From NCBI GenBank assembly GCA_949987705.1, contig OX465286.1, positions 8,285,445 to 8,349,444 of the forward strand: a stretch of DNA of 64,000 nt. Direction: 5' to 3'. Source of the stretch: Thereva unica (Eukaryota > Arthropoda > Insecta > Diptera > Therevidae). How positions within the stretch are numbered: the stretch's first letter is position 1; every line of letters begins with the position of its first letter. Shown here one piece after another: positions 22,401 through 33,809 of this stretch. The notes below the pieces were generated by a model, which searched no databases, was not told the origin of the DNA, and saw only the letters and a list, made by a program, of their open reading frames with translations. The position numbers were made by a program, and so were the translations under genes.

Positions 22401-22610
22401 CTTAAAACTCTGTTTTGTGGCGCAGAGATCTCGCCATTCGCCCTTCTCCCGTTCGCTCCTTCCGAAGAAGTACCCCAGGAGGGGGGGGGGGGGGTGGGAT
22501 TAGGACTTTCTAACAGATCTGCTAAGTGCTCGTCTGCAGTGACTTTTCTCGGGTTTTGGCAGAGGTGACAAATCGGGTGCCACCACTTTCCGAGGTCGTT
22601 GTTAGCCCTT
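19408..22610 (-). mobile_element. LINE-R (RTE-like), nearly full-length but inactive
   Basis: Minus-strand non-LTR element. From 22610 down: 5'UTR, an APE-type endonuclease starting near 22335 (GSWNVRTLLAEGRLDEVLNE; LSETRW), a GSDHHLVVA box near 21560, a long basic linker, then RT (GKAAGKDDIPPE near 20800; YLAFVDYEKALDSVNR near 20440; SGVRQGCLLSP near 20260; DYADDICLLAH near 20130) and a C-terminal RRILKIRW...RKWNWVGHT tail. Frameshifts (one near 21963, others between 21766 and 20235) inactivate it. The 3' end abuts an (ATTC)n run at 19408-19422, as expected for RTE-like elements, which end in short microsatellites rather than poly(A). Other copies lie at 10450, 13556, 50761, 52854 and 60480. 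Confidence 0.88.
20780..21766 (-). pseudogene. LINE-R ORF segment: endonuclease end, linker and RT start
   Basis: The longest open stretch of the element, 328 codons. It contains the end of the endonuclease (DGRTRNQIDHVAVSRRWRT; GADTGSDHHLVVASIRL, with the catalytic SDH triad), a long Lys/Arg-rich linker (REVKRSARRDKRQQINELAE), and the N-terminal RT region (MANGKAAGKDDIPPEFLK). The frame breaks downstream, and the finger and palm motifs continue in other frames. In an intact element this polyprotein would nick the target and prime reverse transcription. The same region is repeated with about one further frameshift at 53496-54205. Confidence 0.85.
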
Positions 22611-24921
22611 TAACCTGTTATAAATTAAAAAAAATTATTGTTTTCATTTAACGAAGAATTTAAACAATTTACGTATGTGTATATTTTGATCTTCGCCCCC
22701 GGGAAATTTCAATTCAATTTAATCAACCTTTAGTAATGTGCGTATATGAAAAGAAACTCGATTAATTTATGAAGTTAATCCGCAACAGGATAATAAATAT
22801 AGCAACAACAACAACAGAAAAATATCAGTTAACATTCTTAATGCTCTTACCGCACCCTCAACTGAAAACTCCCCAAAACTTACACTTAAATAGCAAACAA
22901 AAACCGTTTCATATACACGAGATTATAAATTTATAAGGACGTGGTACTTGTTGTGAATTGCTACTACAAAAGATAAATACTCGGAACATGAAATTACAAC
23001 GAGGGAGAGAGATTATACCACACGCAATTTGAATCTTGCCATGCTACATCCTGGATATGCATGGAGGATATATTTAACTTAGGAGCAATATAAGCAATGG
23101 ACCAGGAGCAGGACGAGAGGACATATAGCGGATATTCGTGAAACAACAGCAACAGCCGGGCGCCCCTTAAATGATTTTATGACGAAATATTCTTTTGTAT
23201 AGAGCCTCTCGACCTTGTTGGAAATGGATGTGTATCCTGCATCCTGGGCCTGTTAACTTCCTTCGATTCTGGAATGTATATATGTTTTTTTTGGTTTGGT
23301 CTGGTTTGGCTGCTGTTGCTATTTAAGTACGTATTAAGGACTCAAAATAAATTTCTTCTTGTTATTAATTTTACTTTATTGGATAACAACAAGAAAATTT
23401 ATTATTGGGGTGGAGATGGAGTGTTTTCATTTATATTTGGGATACTTCAATATTTAGTTACAATCAAGGGCTTTTGTTTAATAAAAAAAACAAGGAGTCA
23501 AAGGGAATAATGGTTCAAGTTAATCCAGTTACGTTGCACTAGTTTAAATATAATTAGGTATTGTCCATTAATTACGTGAGGCGTTTAGGGAAGGGGGGGG
23601 GGGGGGTGGGGGTGGGGCGTTGCATCTCACCCAATCTTACGTGGGGTCTCGAAAAATATCTCGTAATTTTTCCCCTCAAAAAACAGTGTAAAATTGCTAG
23701 AAAACTGGGGGTTAACCTTTAACCGGACAGAATTGGCACATACCACGGTGACACCATAAAACACTATCAATAACTCTCATGTACTGAAAACTAACTACTA
23801 AAAGACTGGATGTTAAGCGAAATGTTTCAACTATTTTATGTACACCCTGTGCTTTATTTAATAAAGATTAATGACAAAAATTCCAGCCCCTTGTTTCACA
23901 CAGTTCAGGAATGACTATGCAGTATCGTCGTTAAAGGATCATTTAGAATCCCAAGCAATAAATATGTTCAAAGTTACACAGGAAAAGGAAGGAGAATTCC
24001 TTACAACTGAGCAAAAATGTCAAGTGAATTTTCTGAACGCTTATTTTATTCTCACATATAATGAAACGAAAGGATTTCTTTACCCTTCGCCTATTTAATG
24101 GGCATTAAAACTTACAAGATTTATCCTTGCTGATCCCCCGTTCATCCTCCACCCTCATATGGATTGGAAATATGACATTTCGGTAACGATAAATTCAAAT
24201 AAAAAAAAAATAACGAAAACAAAATGAGGATAGAACTTTGATAGGGGAAAGGGCAAGAGGAAGTGACATGTTTTTCGTAGTTTAGATTGGGTTGAACTCC
24301 TCCAATTTCAAGGATCTTCCACCCCTTATGTCTTCTTGATATGTCAAGAGGGCTCTGGACGAGTCTATCAATATAAGAACAACGACCGAGAAGAGAGCGA
24401 GAGAGAGAGAGAGTGTCCTTATCAAATTATAATCTTTAATTTCTCAACATATTCCCGCTGTGCTGTTGTCAATTTCAAGAATATGCGTAGGGTTGATGCC
24501 AGAGATCGGCTTCTGCTCTAGATTTGAATCGCTCCATAAGACCATGTCACCCTATCATCTCCTGTTGACATTAAAGTGTTATTTGGGATACGGTGGTTTA
24601 ATTTTTTTTTTTTTAATATGATACAAACTGCCGCTCGATCTCTTGGTTATTTGGTGGTGCTGTGTGAAAAGAGAGATGCCCTCGCAATGATAAGGAATGA
24701 TATTACGTTCCGTATAACGATGGTTATATTTATATTATATGAGAAAAGAATAGAAGGAGGGTAAATGAGGCAGTTGGATACGCTGAATTATATGCTCTAA
24801 GGCACACCATACTACAGTTCTTGAATCCTATTATTTGTTTCTAGATATTTATCAGTTCGTTAATTTTGATGTAAAGAATTTGTACATACTTATTGCAATT
24901 TTTATTAAAATTAAAAGAGTT
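22611..24921. other. Noncoding stretch with G-runs and short microsatellites
   Basis: Contains an ACAACA run near 22802, a long G-run at 23594-23606 next to TTACGTGAGG and CTTACGTGGGG (23574-23650, perhaps the relic of an inverted-repeat element), and (GA)n near 24389-24412. The longest frames (for example 23871-24098) resemble nothing I recognise and show no supporting signals. Confidence 0.5.
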
Positions 24922-25405
24922 GGCCCTTTTCATAATTGCATGGTTGCGCAAATCGATCTTTTGCATGGTATTCACAAAAAAGCAAATGTGCGCAACCATC
25001 GTTTGTTCAAAACTGCAACCTGCTTGGCAAGTTTGCGCAAATCTTGCAACTATTTTTGTACGCATGCTTATCTGATTAAAGATGAAGAAAAGTGTCAAAA
25101 GTGAAAATGTTGTTATCGTTTTTTGATATTATTAGGTATGTTTTATTTTAATTTAAACTATTATTGAAATTAATCTTATGTATTCTATAGTTTTATTTTT
25201 TAGCGGTAAAAGAACTCAGAAAATGAAGGAAAACAACTTTATGCTTGAAACGTCAAAATTCTGACATACATTATATTTTTGACAGCTGATTGCTTTCATT
25301 CAAAAATGCAAAGTTTCTAGATTGCGCAACTGATTTACCTGACAGTTGCTCTTTTGCAAACATGCAGGCAAGCAGGCAAGCAACCATGCAATTATGAAAA
25401 AGGCC
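24922..25405. mobile_element. MITE with GGCC(C/T)TTTTCATAATTGCATGG termini
   Basis: Left end GGCCCTTTTCATAATTGCAT and the complement of the right end GGCCTTTTTCATAATTGCAT continue to GGTTGC, giving 26-bp inverted repeats with one mismatch. A 3-bp duplication, GTT, lies at 24919-24921 and 25406-25408. The internal sequence carries further GCGCAA/TTGCGC inverted motifs. No coding capacity. The end structure fits PIF/Harbinger-like mobilisation (inference). Confidence 0.88.
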
Positions 25406-25419
25406 GTTATGTACAAGTA

Positions 25420-26676
25420 AAATGGAAAGAGATATTTTGGTTATTTCATTCATTTATTTAACAAATCAACTGAGGCCTAAAACTATAGGTTTCGTTGAGA
25501 GTGAATGGAGTTCATCCGCTACAAAGAGTACGTCAGTGCTGACACTCCCGAAGCGGAATGACAGCAGCAGCGGGACACCCCGATCATCGTCGATTGTAGA
25601 CTCGGACCACAGCTTGGAACTTTTGTAGAGGTGCTGCTTAACTTCAACCCTTTGTTGGATGAGCGATTCTCTGCCTTCCAAGAGCAATTCACTGCTCTTC
25701 AGGATCACCTGAAACATTTAGAGACCCGCTTAACCACGCGAATCGACGAAGTGTGCAGTAATTTACGGGACGAGGTTGAGACTGTGCAGCACGACGTTGC
25801 AGTAGTCTCCAATAAAGCTTAAGCCTCAATTATACTGGACGCAACGGAATGGAGAGTTGACGGAATGGAATTGTGCTGGTTATACTGACGGAATCGGACG
25901 TATTCAAATGTCACTTTTTTCAGCAATATTTTGCCAAATTTTGGACTTATGCTTAAAATTTTCATATCCGGGCAATTTTTTATTATAAAGAATTTCATTA
26001 TTTTCCACTTCATTTATAAATTTTTCAACAAATTCTGACTACATTTTTGGCTAAATAATAAAAGACAAAATCAGCTGTTTTCAATGTTGCTTTTGACACT
26101 TCAATCCGTCAGTTCCTTCACGTTCCGAAGTTTTGAAACTTTAATCCGGTCCGTTTCGTTGCGTTGCGTCCAGTATAACCACTTCAATACAATTGTATAA
26201 TTGAGGCTTTACGCCGGCAATCCAGACTGCAGGACGTGGTGATTCGTGGCATACCCATGGCTGACAGTCTCACTCCTAAACAAATTTTAAATGCTGTGGC
26301 CACCACCATTGGACATGAGCTTTCGCCTTACGTAAGCGTGTTTCGACCACGGCAGCGCCAGCGCTTGGACTTCCAGCCCAACAGTACTAACAAGACTGGC
26401 TCGCTGCTGGTAGTAAAATTCTCATCTCCCAACGAATTCTTGCAAAAGAGGCGTCAGCATGGAGCTCTCACTCTGAAGGAGCTGAATTTAGGTTTTGCCT
26501 CTGACAGTCATATCTATTTTAATGAGAGTTTAACGTCAAAAAATAATGACATCTTCCATATGGCAAGAAAGCTGCTGAAGAGGAAAATGGTGACTGCTAT
26601 AACCAACATCATAAATGTTAGATGTTGCCGTGGAGGCATGAGGTTACTTACTTCAGAGGAGCAGTTGTTGTGGTGA
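25420..26676 (+). pseudogene. LINE ORF1 protein remnant: coiled coil plus FP-like domain, split by a MITE
   Basis: Two plus-strand parts belong together. Upstream (25631-25818) is a heptad-rich coiled coil (FQEQFTALQDHLKHLETRL). Downstream (about 26212-26676) is LQDVVIRGIPMADSL through ASDSHIYFNESLTSKN, typical of the FP-like C-terminal domain in ORF1 proteins of L1, CR1 and Jockey LINEs, which binds nucleic acid and forms trimers through the coiled coil. A MITE (25822-26208) separates them. A Ser-rich segment at 25500-25620 may be the N-terminus in another frame. At 26677 it abuts an oppositely oriented LINE-J RT. Assignment to LINE-J is inferred from adjacency only. Confidence 0.72.
25822..26208. 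mobile_element. MITE with AGCCTCAATTATAC termini and TTA duplication
   Basis: AGCCTCAATTATAC at the left equals the complement of GTATAATTGAGGCT at the right (14 bp, perfect). A second inverted pair, TACTGGACGCAACG and CGTTGCGTCCAGTA, lies just inside; on the right the two are separated by a short insertion. TTA flanks both sides (25819-25821 and 26209-26211), which fits the TWA preference of PIF/Harbinger. It interrupts a LINE ORF1. Element length 387 bp, no coding capacity. Confidence 0.85.
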
Positions 26677-29335
26677 AAATGATTTTGCAAGAGCTGCTAC
26701 ATTCCTACGGTGGCTTGATGAGTCAATAGAACAGCGAATGGCGCTATCACCAATAAAATAAGTTTGAGAGCGCGGCTTTGCAGCTTGTCCAGCCAAGCTA
26801 AGGTGGTTCGCGGCGCCCCGGCCCAGATATAAAAGTTGTATTAGAGGCGGGGACTTGTAGTTTGTAGCCCTGGCCGACGGCTGAAGGAGGAGTCCTTTGA
26901 AGGAACTGTGATGCTTTTCTAGCAATTTGGAATATGTGGTTATTCCAGCTCAGATCTTCGGCTAATGTTATGCCTAGGATATTTAGAGACGGTTCTGTCG
27001 TTAGGATCTTATTGCACACAGAAATAGAGGGACGATTGGTGCAAGTTTAATTGGAGATGAGGCAGTACTTCGTTTTTAATGCATTAAATTCGACACGGTT
27101 GTTGAGGCCCCAATCAAGAATTAGTTCGATGTCCCTGTTGATTGAATTCGACATGAGTTTACGATAATGCAGACAAGGTCTGGCGCGTGCTTGTCCTACA
27201 GTATCACAGCCATAGGAATAACGTAGACTACCGTCGTCAGTAACGCTGTGGAGTGAGTTGGAGGGGATTGAGAGCAGGTCATTTATAAAAACTAGGAAGA
27301 GAGCTGGTGATAGAATTGACCCCTGGGGAACACCTACGGGGATGGTGTGGAACCGGATTCGACGCCATCCAATACTACCTTGATGGAACGGGCAGAAACG
27401 ATGCTCTTAATCCAGTTCTTTAGAACGAAGTCAATACCAATAGCTTGGAGTTTAGTTAACAGAGCGGGGTGACATACTCCATCAAAAGCCTTGGAGATAT
27501 CTAGAGCAACCAGCCCAGATTCACTAAATCGGTGTATTCTTTGGTTGAGGTGCTCTGTTAGGCAAACAAGGAGGTCGCCATTAGATCCTTTTGATCTAAA
27601 ACCGTACTGTTTGTCATCTAATATTTAGTTAGCGTTCAAGATATCTCGGAAGCCTCTTGTTTATTATTGTCTCCATCACTTTGGAGGGAATAGAAGTAAT
27701 TGCTATTGGGCGGTAGTTAGCGGAGTCACTAGCGTCACCCTTTTTTGGTATGGGCTGAACATGTGTCAGTTTGCAGGAGTCAGGATAGACTCCCGTGAAG
27801 TGGGATAGGGCGAAAAATTTGCGCAGAGATTAAGCCAAAGGTGAGGCAAATTTTTAAGAACCACAGAGAGAATATTGTCGGGGCCAGTGGATTTATTGAA
27901 GTCAAGCTCTTAGAAACAGCTATACACTTCAAGCGTTTTGAAGAAAACTCTATGCATTGAGTGGGTGGAACACTCAATGGCGGGTGGTTGCATATCAGAA
28001 TCGGGTAAGGAAGAGTTTGCTTATTTATAATCAAGGCGTGCTTATTGTAAATAAATCAAGGCGTTGTATGTAAGGAAAAATTTGTCCTGATGGAGGCTAG
28101 CAAGGGCCAGAATTTTTTACCGGCCCAGCAGTGGAGTTAATGAGTTTATCTCTCAGCCTGTCATCGAATAATTCTTTGACTCTCCAGATGGTGGGTTTAC
28201 AGGAATTTCTTAACCTGATGTACTCACGTCTAGATGATTCGCTCGGAGAATGTCTGTACTATCTGTGGGCAACTTCTTTAGTTTTAATTGCGTTTATGGA
28301 TTTGGAGGAATGAATAAATCCATACCAGCCAATATAATGTTGGTAATACAGAAGATGGAAAAGTTGACGTCGCGGTTCTGGTAAGAAAGATCCCAGTGAG
28401 CAGTTTGAAAAAAAATAAATAAATCAGCCCCCAGTAGGTCTGTGAAGTTGGCAACACTAAATGCGAATTTTGGAATTTTTTTTTCATTCGTTTGTCCATC
28501 GTTTGTCCAAGTTTGACCAAGCAAACGTTTTTTTTTGTCCGGGCACCGTTAACAAGTTATAAGCAAAAAAAAATTTGCCAGGCACAGATTCGTTTGCCCA
28601 AGCCAGAATTCGTTTGTCCATGGACAGAAATCGTTTGTCACGGCACAGATTCGTTTGTCCATGGCCGAATTCGTTTCTAGGCACATGTCGGTTGTCCGAA
28701 ACTGTGCAGCACAAACGAATTCTTGCTTGGACAAACGAATCTGTGCCTGGCAAATATTTTTTTTTGCTTATAACTTGTTAACGGTGCCTGGACAAAAAAA
28801 AAAACGTTTGCTTGGACAAACTTGGACAAACGATGGACAAACGAATGAAAAAAAAAATTCCAAAATTCGCATTTAGTGTTGCCAACTTCACAGACCTCCC
28901 ACCAGTTGGCTTTTCAATAATGCCAAACAGTTCTCCTAGGAGCTGGTGTAGTTGGGGTAGGAGATCGATATGGGAAGTGAGCGCTGATTAGACAGTGATT
29001 TGAGTTGCCTAGAGGCGAGTCGATTTCGACGGAGTATTTTGTTGGATGGGAGGTAAGAAAACAGATCAAGGAGGTGACGTTCTTGACCTTCAGTGTCAGC
29101 AAAACGCGTTGACCATTTGGTGTAGGTTATTTGTATCAGAAAATAGTTCAGCATCACTGCCAGAAACTTTGGTGCCATTCCAGTAATTCAGCCAATTTAC
29201 GTTGCGAACCTTGAAATCACCCGCAACAATGATCTCGCAGTTCGGGATGGAGGGATAAAAATCCGGAGATACGTTCAGAGATAGTGGCAAATGCAAAAGA
29301 CGAAGCTTCATTACTGATATTAAGCCTCCTGTATA
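26677..29335 (-). mobile_element. LINE-J copy (endonuclease + RT), interrupted by a foldback element
   Basis: On the minus strand: endonuclease (CEIIVAGDFKVRNVNW near 29215; a GQERHLLDLFSYLPS-like block near 29060), the linker (AHWDLSYQNRDVNFSIF near 28380), then RT in several frames: GDLLVCLTEHLNQRI near 27560, GLVALDISKAFDGV near 27490, VSDDGSLRYSYG-like near 27230, LSWNNHIFQIARKASQ near 26935 and RALKLILL near 26765. It ends abruptly at 26677 after RRNVAALAK, without the family tail, next to the plus-strand ORF1 remnant. Multiple stops and frameshifts make it dead. Confidence 0.82.
28436..28897. mobile_element. Foldback element with arms of about 185 bp
   Basis: AGGTCTGTGAAGTTGGCAAC at the left is mirrored by its complement at the right end, and the inverted similarity continues for about 185 bp on each side with only small indels in A/T runs. 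The arms contain many copies of CGTTTGTCC/GGACAAACG, giving an internally repetitive structure. The flanks show an imperfect 8-bp duplication (ACTGGTGG versus ACTGGGGG on the minus strand). Removing it rejoins the LINE-J linker. No coding capacity; superfamily unassigned. Confidence 0.85.
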
Positions 29336-30934
29336 TTTATATACTATATACACACACACATATATTATATACCTATATAATATATATTATACAAAATTAT
29401 TCGCATAACCATTAACTAATCCCATTCGCTATAATTATTTTCATTCTATTTTAAGTATCATAACAATTATTCCATGTGAGAAAACATCATATTAAAATAA
29501 ATCTTAAAATAAACATTAGAATTTTGTTTTTGTTTTTTTTTTTTGTTTATTTCATTTTCCTCGTTTTTGATAAATAAACCCTCTTATCACAGGAGCATAA
29601 AATCCCTCCCCAATTTATATTTAATCTCTCCTCCACCACTCGCCGCCTGCCTGGCTTAATTTGATATCTACAGCCGCCCCCGTCCAGGGTAGAGCTCTCG
29701 CCAATCCTACGGCCCATTCTTTTGCTCTCTAATATTATCTCATTAAATCGAGCGTTTAATTACTTACGACATACTTCCATTTAAGCGTCTGGAAAATCTT
29801 TCATCTTATAAAATAATTTACTCGAAAATAGCTCACCACCCATCATCTGTCCCCCAGCCCCCGCCCCCGGGGAGTATGGATGCTCAAGATTCCGCCCGAT
29901 CTCTTGCCGATTCAACGCTGCGCTACTACTGCCACCCGGCCCATATATACACAAAGTCCTTGGTATCCTTAACAAAACGATTATGTATTAATTTTCAAAT
30001 CAGCAGATTGAGATTTGTGTATAATTTTGCACCTTATCTGTGTCCTGGGCCTTATTTGGATGCTTGTCGTCGCTTTAATAAATATTCATCCGGAATTATT
30101 GCTTAACCCATTAATTCACTTTGATTTTAAGCATTGCGGAAAATTGTGTCCCTTTTGTTTCATAAATGTGTATATAAAAACATTAGGAATTGCTTCAATA
30201 AATAATTTAAATATGATAAAACAAAAGGATTTGCAGAATTATCCTTATGGCTGTGCAGCTACAAAGTAAAAGGGCCCCCCCAGCAGCCCCATATAGCCGA
30301 AAATGTACGAGAGAGTGTCTTCTGTGGCACACATATTTTCATCCCAAAGTGATTCAACAATATAACATTCTTCTCATCAGTGCGAGCCTGTCCTACTTAA
30401 TGTTGTTATTACTGCTGGCTTTTTTCAAAGAGCATAGAGCGAGAGGGGATCGGCATGATGATATCGTACGGCTAGCAGATATGCAAACAGGACCTCTAGA
30501 CATGAGACATACACCGTATTGAAAGACGGAGGAAGAGATATTACACACCTTTGGGGAGGTAATGTACCGAAACATAATTGATTTATGTTCATCGAACTGG
30601 TAACTTGTTTGAAGTTTTCAAGAGAGCGATAGAGAGAGAGAGAGAAGCTGTGCGTTGTTTGAGCCCCTCGCCCCAGGACCCCCATCTAACGCAACCACAG
30701 CTTGTCACTCATTCTGGTTAAAGTTATGTGAATACATAACTCTTAATGCAAAACCGAAACGGATTTAATCTGGAGAACGATATTTCTGTAATTAGGATTG
30801 TGATATATAAATTTAGGTCAAAAAAGGAACTTACTATGTTTAATTTCTGTTCATTTTGAGATGTAAGTAGCTCAGGGGTTAACGCACCCCCGACTATCAA
30901 CCCAGCAGTTCGTAGTCTACTTGCCGTAACTATA
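29336..30934. other. Noncoding stretch with AT and CA microsatellites
   Basis: A (CA)n/(AT)n run lies at about 29344-29395, a poly-T/G tract near 29526-29545 and a (GA)n tract near 30630-30643. No gene, RNA or transposon terminus recognised. Short frames here have no family resemblance. Confidence 0.5.
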
Positions 30935-31235
30935 GGCCGTATCAGATCAAATTTTTGAGCAGCAACAGCAGCAGCGGAAGAGGCAGCATGCTGCTTCTTG
31001 TATCAGATTCGTTGTAGCAGCAGCAGGCAGCAAACGCTTTAAGCGTGGTAAGCGTCTTAAATAAAAAACTGAAATGTCAAAAAAAGCTGCCTTGGTGGGC
31101 AGCAAAATTAGGATTAGGAATGAAAATGCAGCGGCAGCATTCAGTGCTGCTTCTGTGGTAATGTGACCCGCTTTGACCAATAGAAACAGTTTGCTGCTGA
31201 TATTTTTGTTGCGCTGCTTTGGATCTGATACAGCC
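30935..31235. mobile_element. MITE with GGC(C/T)GTATCAGATC termini
   Basis: GGCCGTATCAGATC at the left and GATCTGATACAGCC at the right pair with one mismatch, and further inverted GCAGC/GCTGC-rich sequence lies inside (several GCAGCA runs). Flanking triplets are ATA and TTA, an imperfect TWA-type 3-bp duplication. Length 301 bp. Assigned with less certainty than the other MITEs. Confidence 0.65.
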
Positions 31236-31239
31236 TTAT

Positions 31240-32150
31240 CTCGCGATAGTGGTAGTGCGATGAAAACCCCCTCCTGGTAGCCACTAAAAGCTCTTCTGGA
31301 CGCGATGTATATAACATAGCATGATCGGGCATAATCGGCATGGGGGGCAAAATCGAACCGTCACCTCCACGTGGTGCCCCCTGGATAACCAACTAACGAC
31401 GCGACGGTAGTGGCGAGTGTGAGACGCTATATTCTCGCCTACCAGCGAAGGGCTAGCAACTCTTCCTGGCATTAACTTTTTGCTATGGAACCAACGGCAG
31501 AGCCTCGGACTGGACAGATTTCACGGAGACGACCCGGCAAACGTATCAAGGCTAACGATTTGAACTTATTTTCATGGAATGTAAGAACATTATACCAACC
31601 CGGTAAGCTAAAAATCCTCCTAGATGAATTGACGAAATACAGAGTGGACATAGCGGCCATCCAGGAGATGAGATGGACTGGACAGGGAATATTTGAAAAA
31701 AGAACACATAACATTTTTTATAGCTCCAAAGAAAGAGGCCACATACTAGGTACAGCATTCATTGTGCGAAAGGAAATAAAACACCTCGTCATAGGGTTTG
31801 AAGCCATAGACGAAAGAATGTGCAAGATTCGTTTAAGGGGCAAATTCTTCAACTATTCAATAATAAATATACATGCTCCTACCGAAGAGAAAACAGAAGA
31901 GGAAAAGGAGATGTTTTATGACTCTTTAGAGAGAGTGTACAGACTCTTTAGAGAGAGTGTACTTTTCAATAGTTTTCATTTTTTTTTCTTTTGTTTTGTA
32001 TTTTTTGGTCCTTTTTCTCTCTTTTTTTAGTTTTAATCCTTTATATTGTACCATAAACAATTTTTATCCTACATATATGTATATTGTACTCTAAAAGATT
32101 TGTATCTTGTGTACATTTGCCGAATAAATAAACATCATCATCATCATCTG
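31240..32150 (+). mobile_element. LINE-C 5' part (endonuclease) joined to a 3'-end-like segment
   Basis: About 240 bp of 5'UTR-like sequence is followed from ATG 31485 by an endonuclease N-terminus: LNLFSWNVRTLYQPGKLKIL, IAAIQEMRWTG (catalytic Glu), and IIRLRGKFFNYSIINIHAPT-like sequence up to about 31965. The frame then runs into T-rich sequence that ends in GAATAAATAAACATCATCATCATC at 32121-32144, which looks like a LINE 3' end with an (ATC)n tail. RT is absent. A 22-bp direct repeat, CTCTTTAGAGAGAGTGTAC, occurs near 31922-31963 at the break. Confidence 0.72.
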
Positions 32151-32831
32151 TAGCACTACAGCCTATTATTGGCCTTGGCTTCCTCCAACATTTCTCTCCA
32201 TGCCGTTCGGTTCCTGGCTAATGCCTTCCAGTTGCGTACGCCTAACTTTACTAAATCTTCCTCAACGGAGTCCATGTATCGCTTTTTTGGTCGACCTGAA
32301 TTTCGCTTTCCATCAGGAATTCGATTCAACGCGATTTTTGCGGGGTCGCTATCGTCAAGCCTTTGTACGTGTGCCACACATCGCAATCTACTTAATTTTA
32401 TACTTTTGACAATGTCGGGTCCCCGGTACAGTTGGTATAATTCGTGATTATATCTCCTTCTCAATTCACCGTTTTCGCAGACACCGCCAAATATTGTACG
32501 TAGAATTTTTCTTTCAAAAGTGGCTAGAAGAGTTTCATCAGTCACTTTCAAAGTCCATGCCTCTGATCCAAACATCAGAACGGGCTTGATTAGCGTGGTA
32601 TATAGTTTACACTTCATTCCTCTAGACAAAATGCGTGATGTAAGATGTTGTCGAAGTCCAAAATAGCATCTGTTAGCAACGTTTATTCTCCTTCTGATCT
32701 CCGTTGTCTCACCACTGTCAGCTTGCAATACGGTTCCAAGATACGTAAATTCTTTAACGGTTTCTATATTATATACATCTATGGTGATATTTTGTCTTGG
32801 AGTGGCGTATCTTTTTGAAGTACAAAGATAC

Positions 32832-33809
32832 TTAGTTTTTGCTTCGTTGATGAGCAATCCCATCTTTTTCGCAGCTGCTTCCAGTTTGATGAAGGTTTCC
32901 TTTCACACTCGCAAACGACCTACCTATTAGAGCGACATAATCAGCATAAGCCATCGTTTGTGTTGACTTATTAAAGATGGATCCCGTTGTTTCTACCCCA
33001 GCGTCTCTCACCACCTTCTCCAACACTATGTGAAATTGGAGGCATGACAGCGCGTCACCTTGTCTCAGGCCTCTCTGTGATGTGAAACTATCTGAGAGGT
33101 CTCGTTCAACTCGTACTCTGCATCGTACTACCTCGATTGTAGCTTTTGTTACTTCGATTAGGTGTTTTGGAAATCGGAAGCACTCCATAGCTTTAAATAA
33201 CTCCTCACGCTTGACGCTGTCATATGCTTGCTTGAAGTCTATAAACAGTACGTGAATATTGATGTTGAACTCCCATGATTTTTCCAAAATTCTTCTTAGA
33301 GTGGAAATATGGTTTGTAGTGGATCTACCTGGTCGAAAGCCACATTGATAACTACCTATTATGCCTTCTGCGATGGGTAGAAGTTTTTTGTATAAAATAG
33401 TGGACAGTACTTTATACGCTGAGTTGAGGAGGGTAATACCCCTATAGTTCTCACAAACGAGTTGATCTCCTTTTTTATGCAAGGGGCATATCACACCTTC
33501 CGTCCATTCAAGTGGGATCTTTTTCTGACGCCAGATCGATTCTATAAGTTTATGTAATCCATTCCTTAATTCTTGGCCCCCATATTTCCACATCTCAATT
33601 GCTATGCTATCTTTTCCTGGGGCTTTATTGTTTTTGAGATTCGTCATAGCTTCTTGTACGTCGTCCATTGTAGGGACATCACTTTCATTAGCAGCACCAG
33701 TATCACTATCATTATTGGTTGGTGCGTTTCTATTTGTTTGATTCACATCACTTTCACTCTCATTTTCGTCGCCTCTATTCAGTAGCTCATTAAAATACTC
33801 CCCCCCCAT
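32832..33809 (-). pseudogene. LINE-C reverse transcriptase (fingers and palm)
   Basis: An open stretch of 325 codons. Motifs in order: NNKAPGKDSIAIEMWK, the conserved ENYRGITLLNSAYKVLS (motif 1), GFRPGRSTTNHI, HVLFIDFKQAYDSVKREEL (motif A with the catalytic Asp), QRGLRQGDALS (motif B) and the motif C region MAYADYVALIG, where the second catalytic Asp of YADD is replaced by Tyr. It continues in a shifted frame at 32863 with LLINEAKTKYL and the C-terminal GRLRW-like block. The substitution in motif C alone should abolish polymerisation. Confidence 0.88.
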
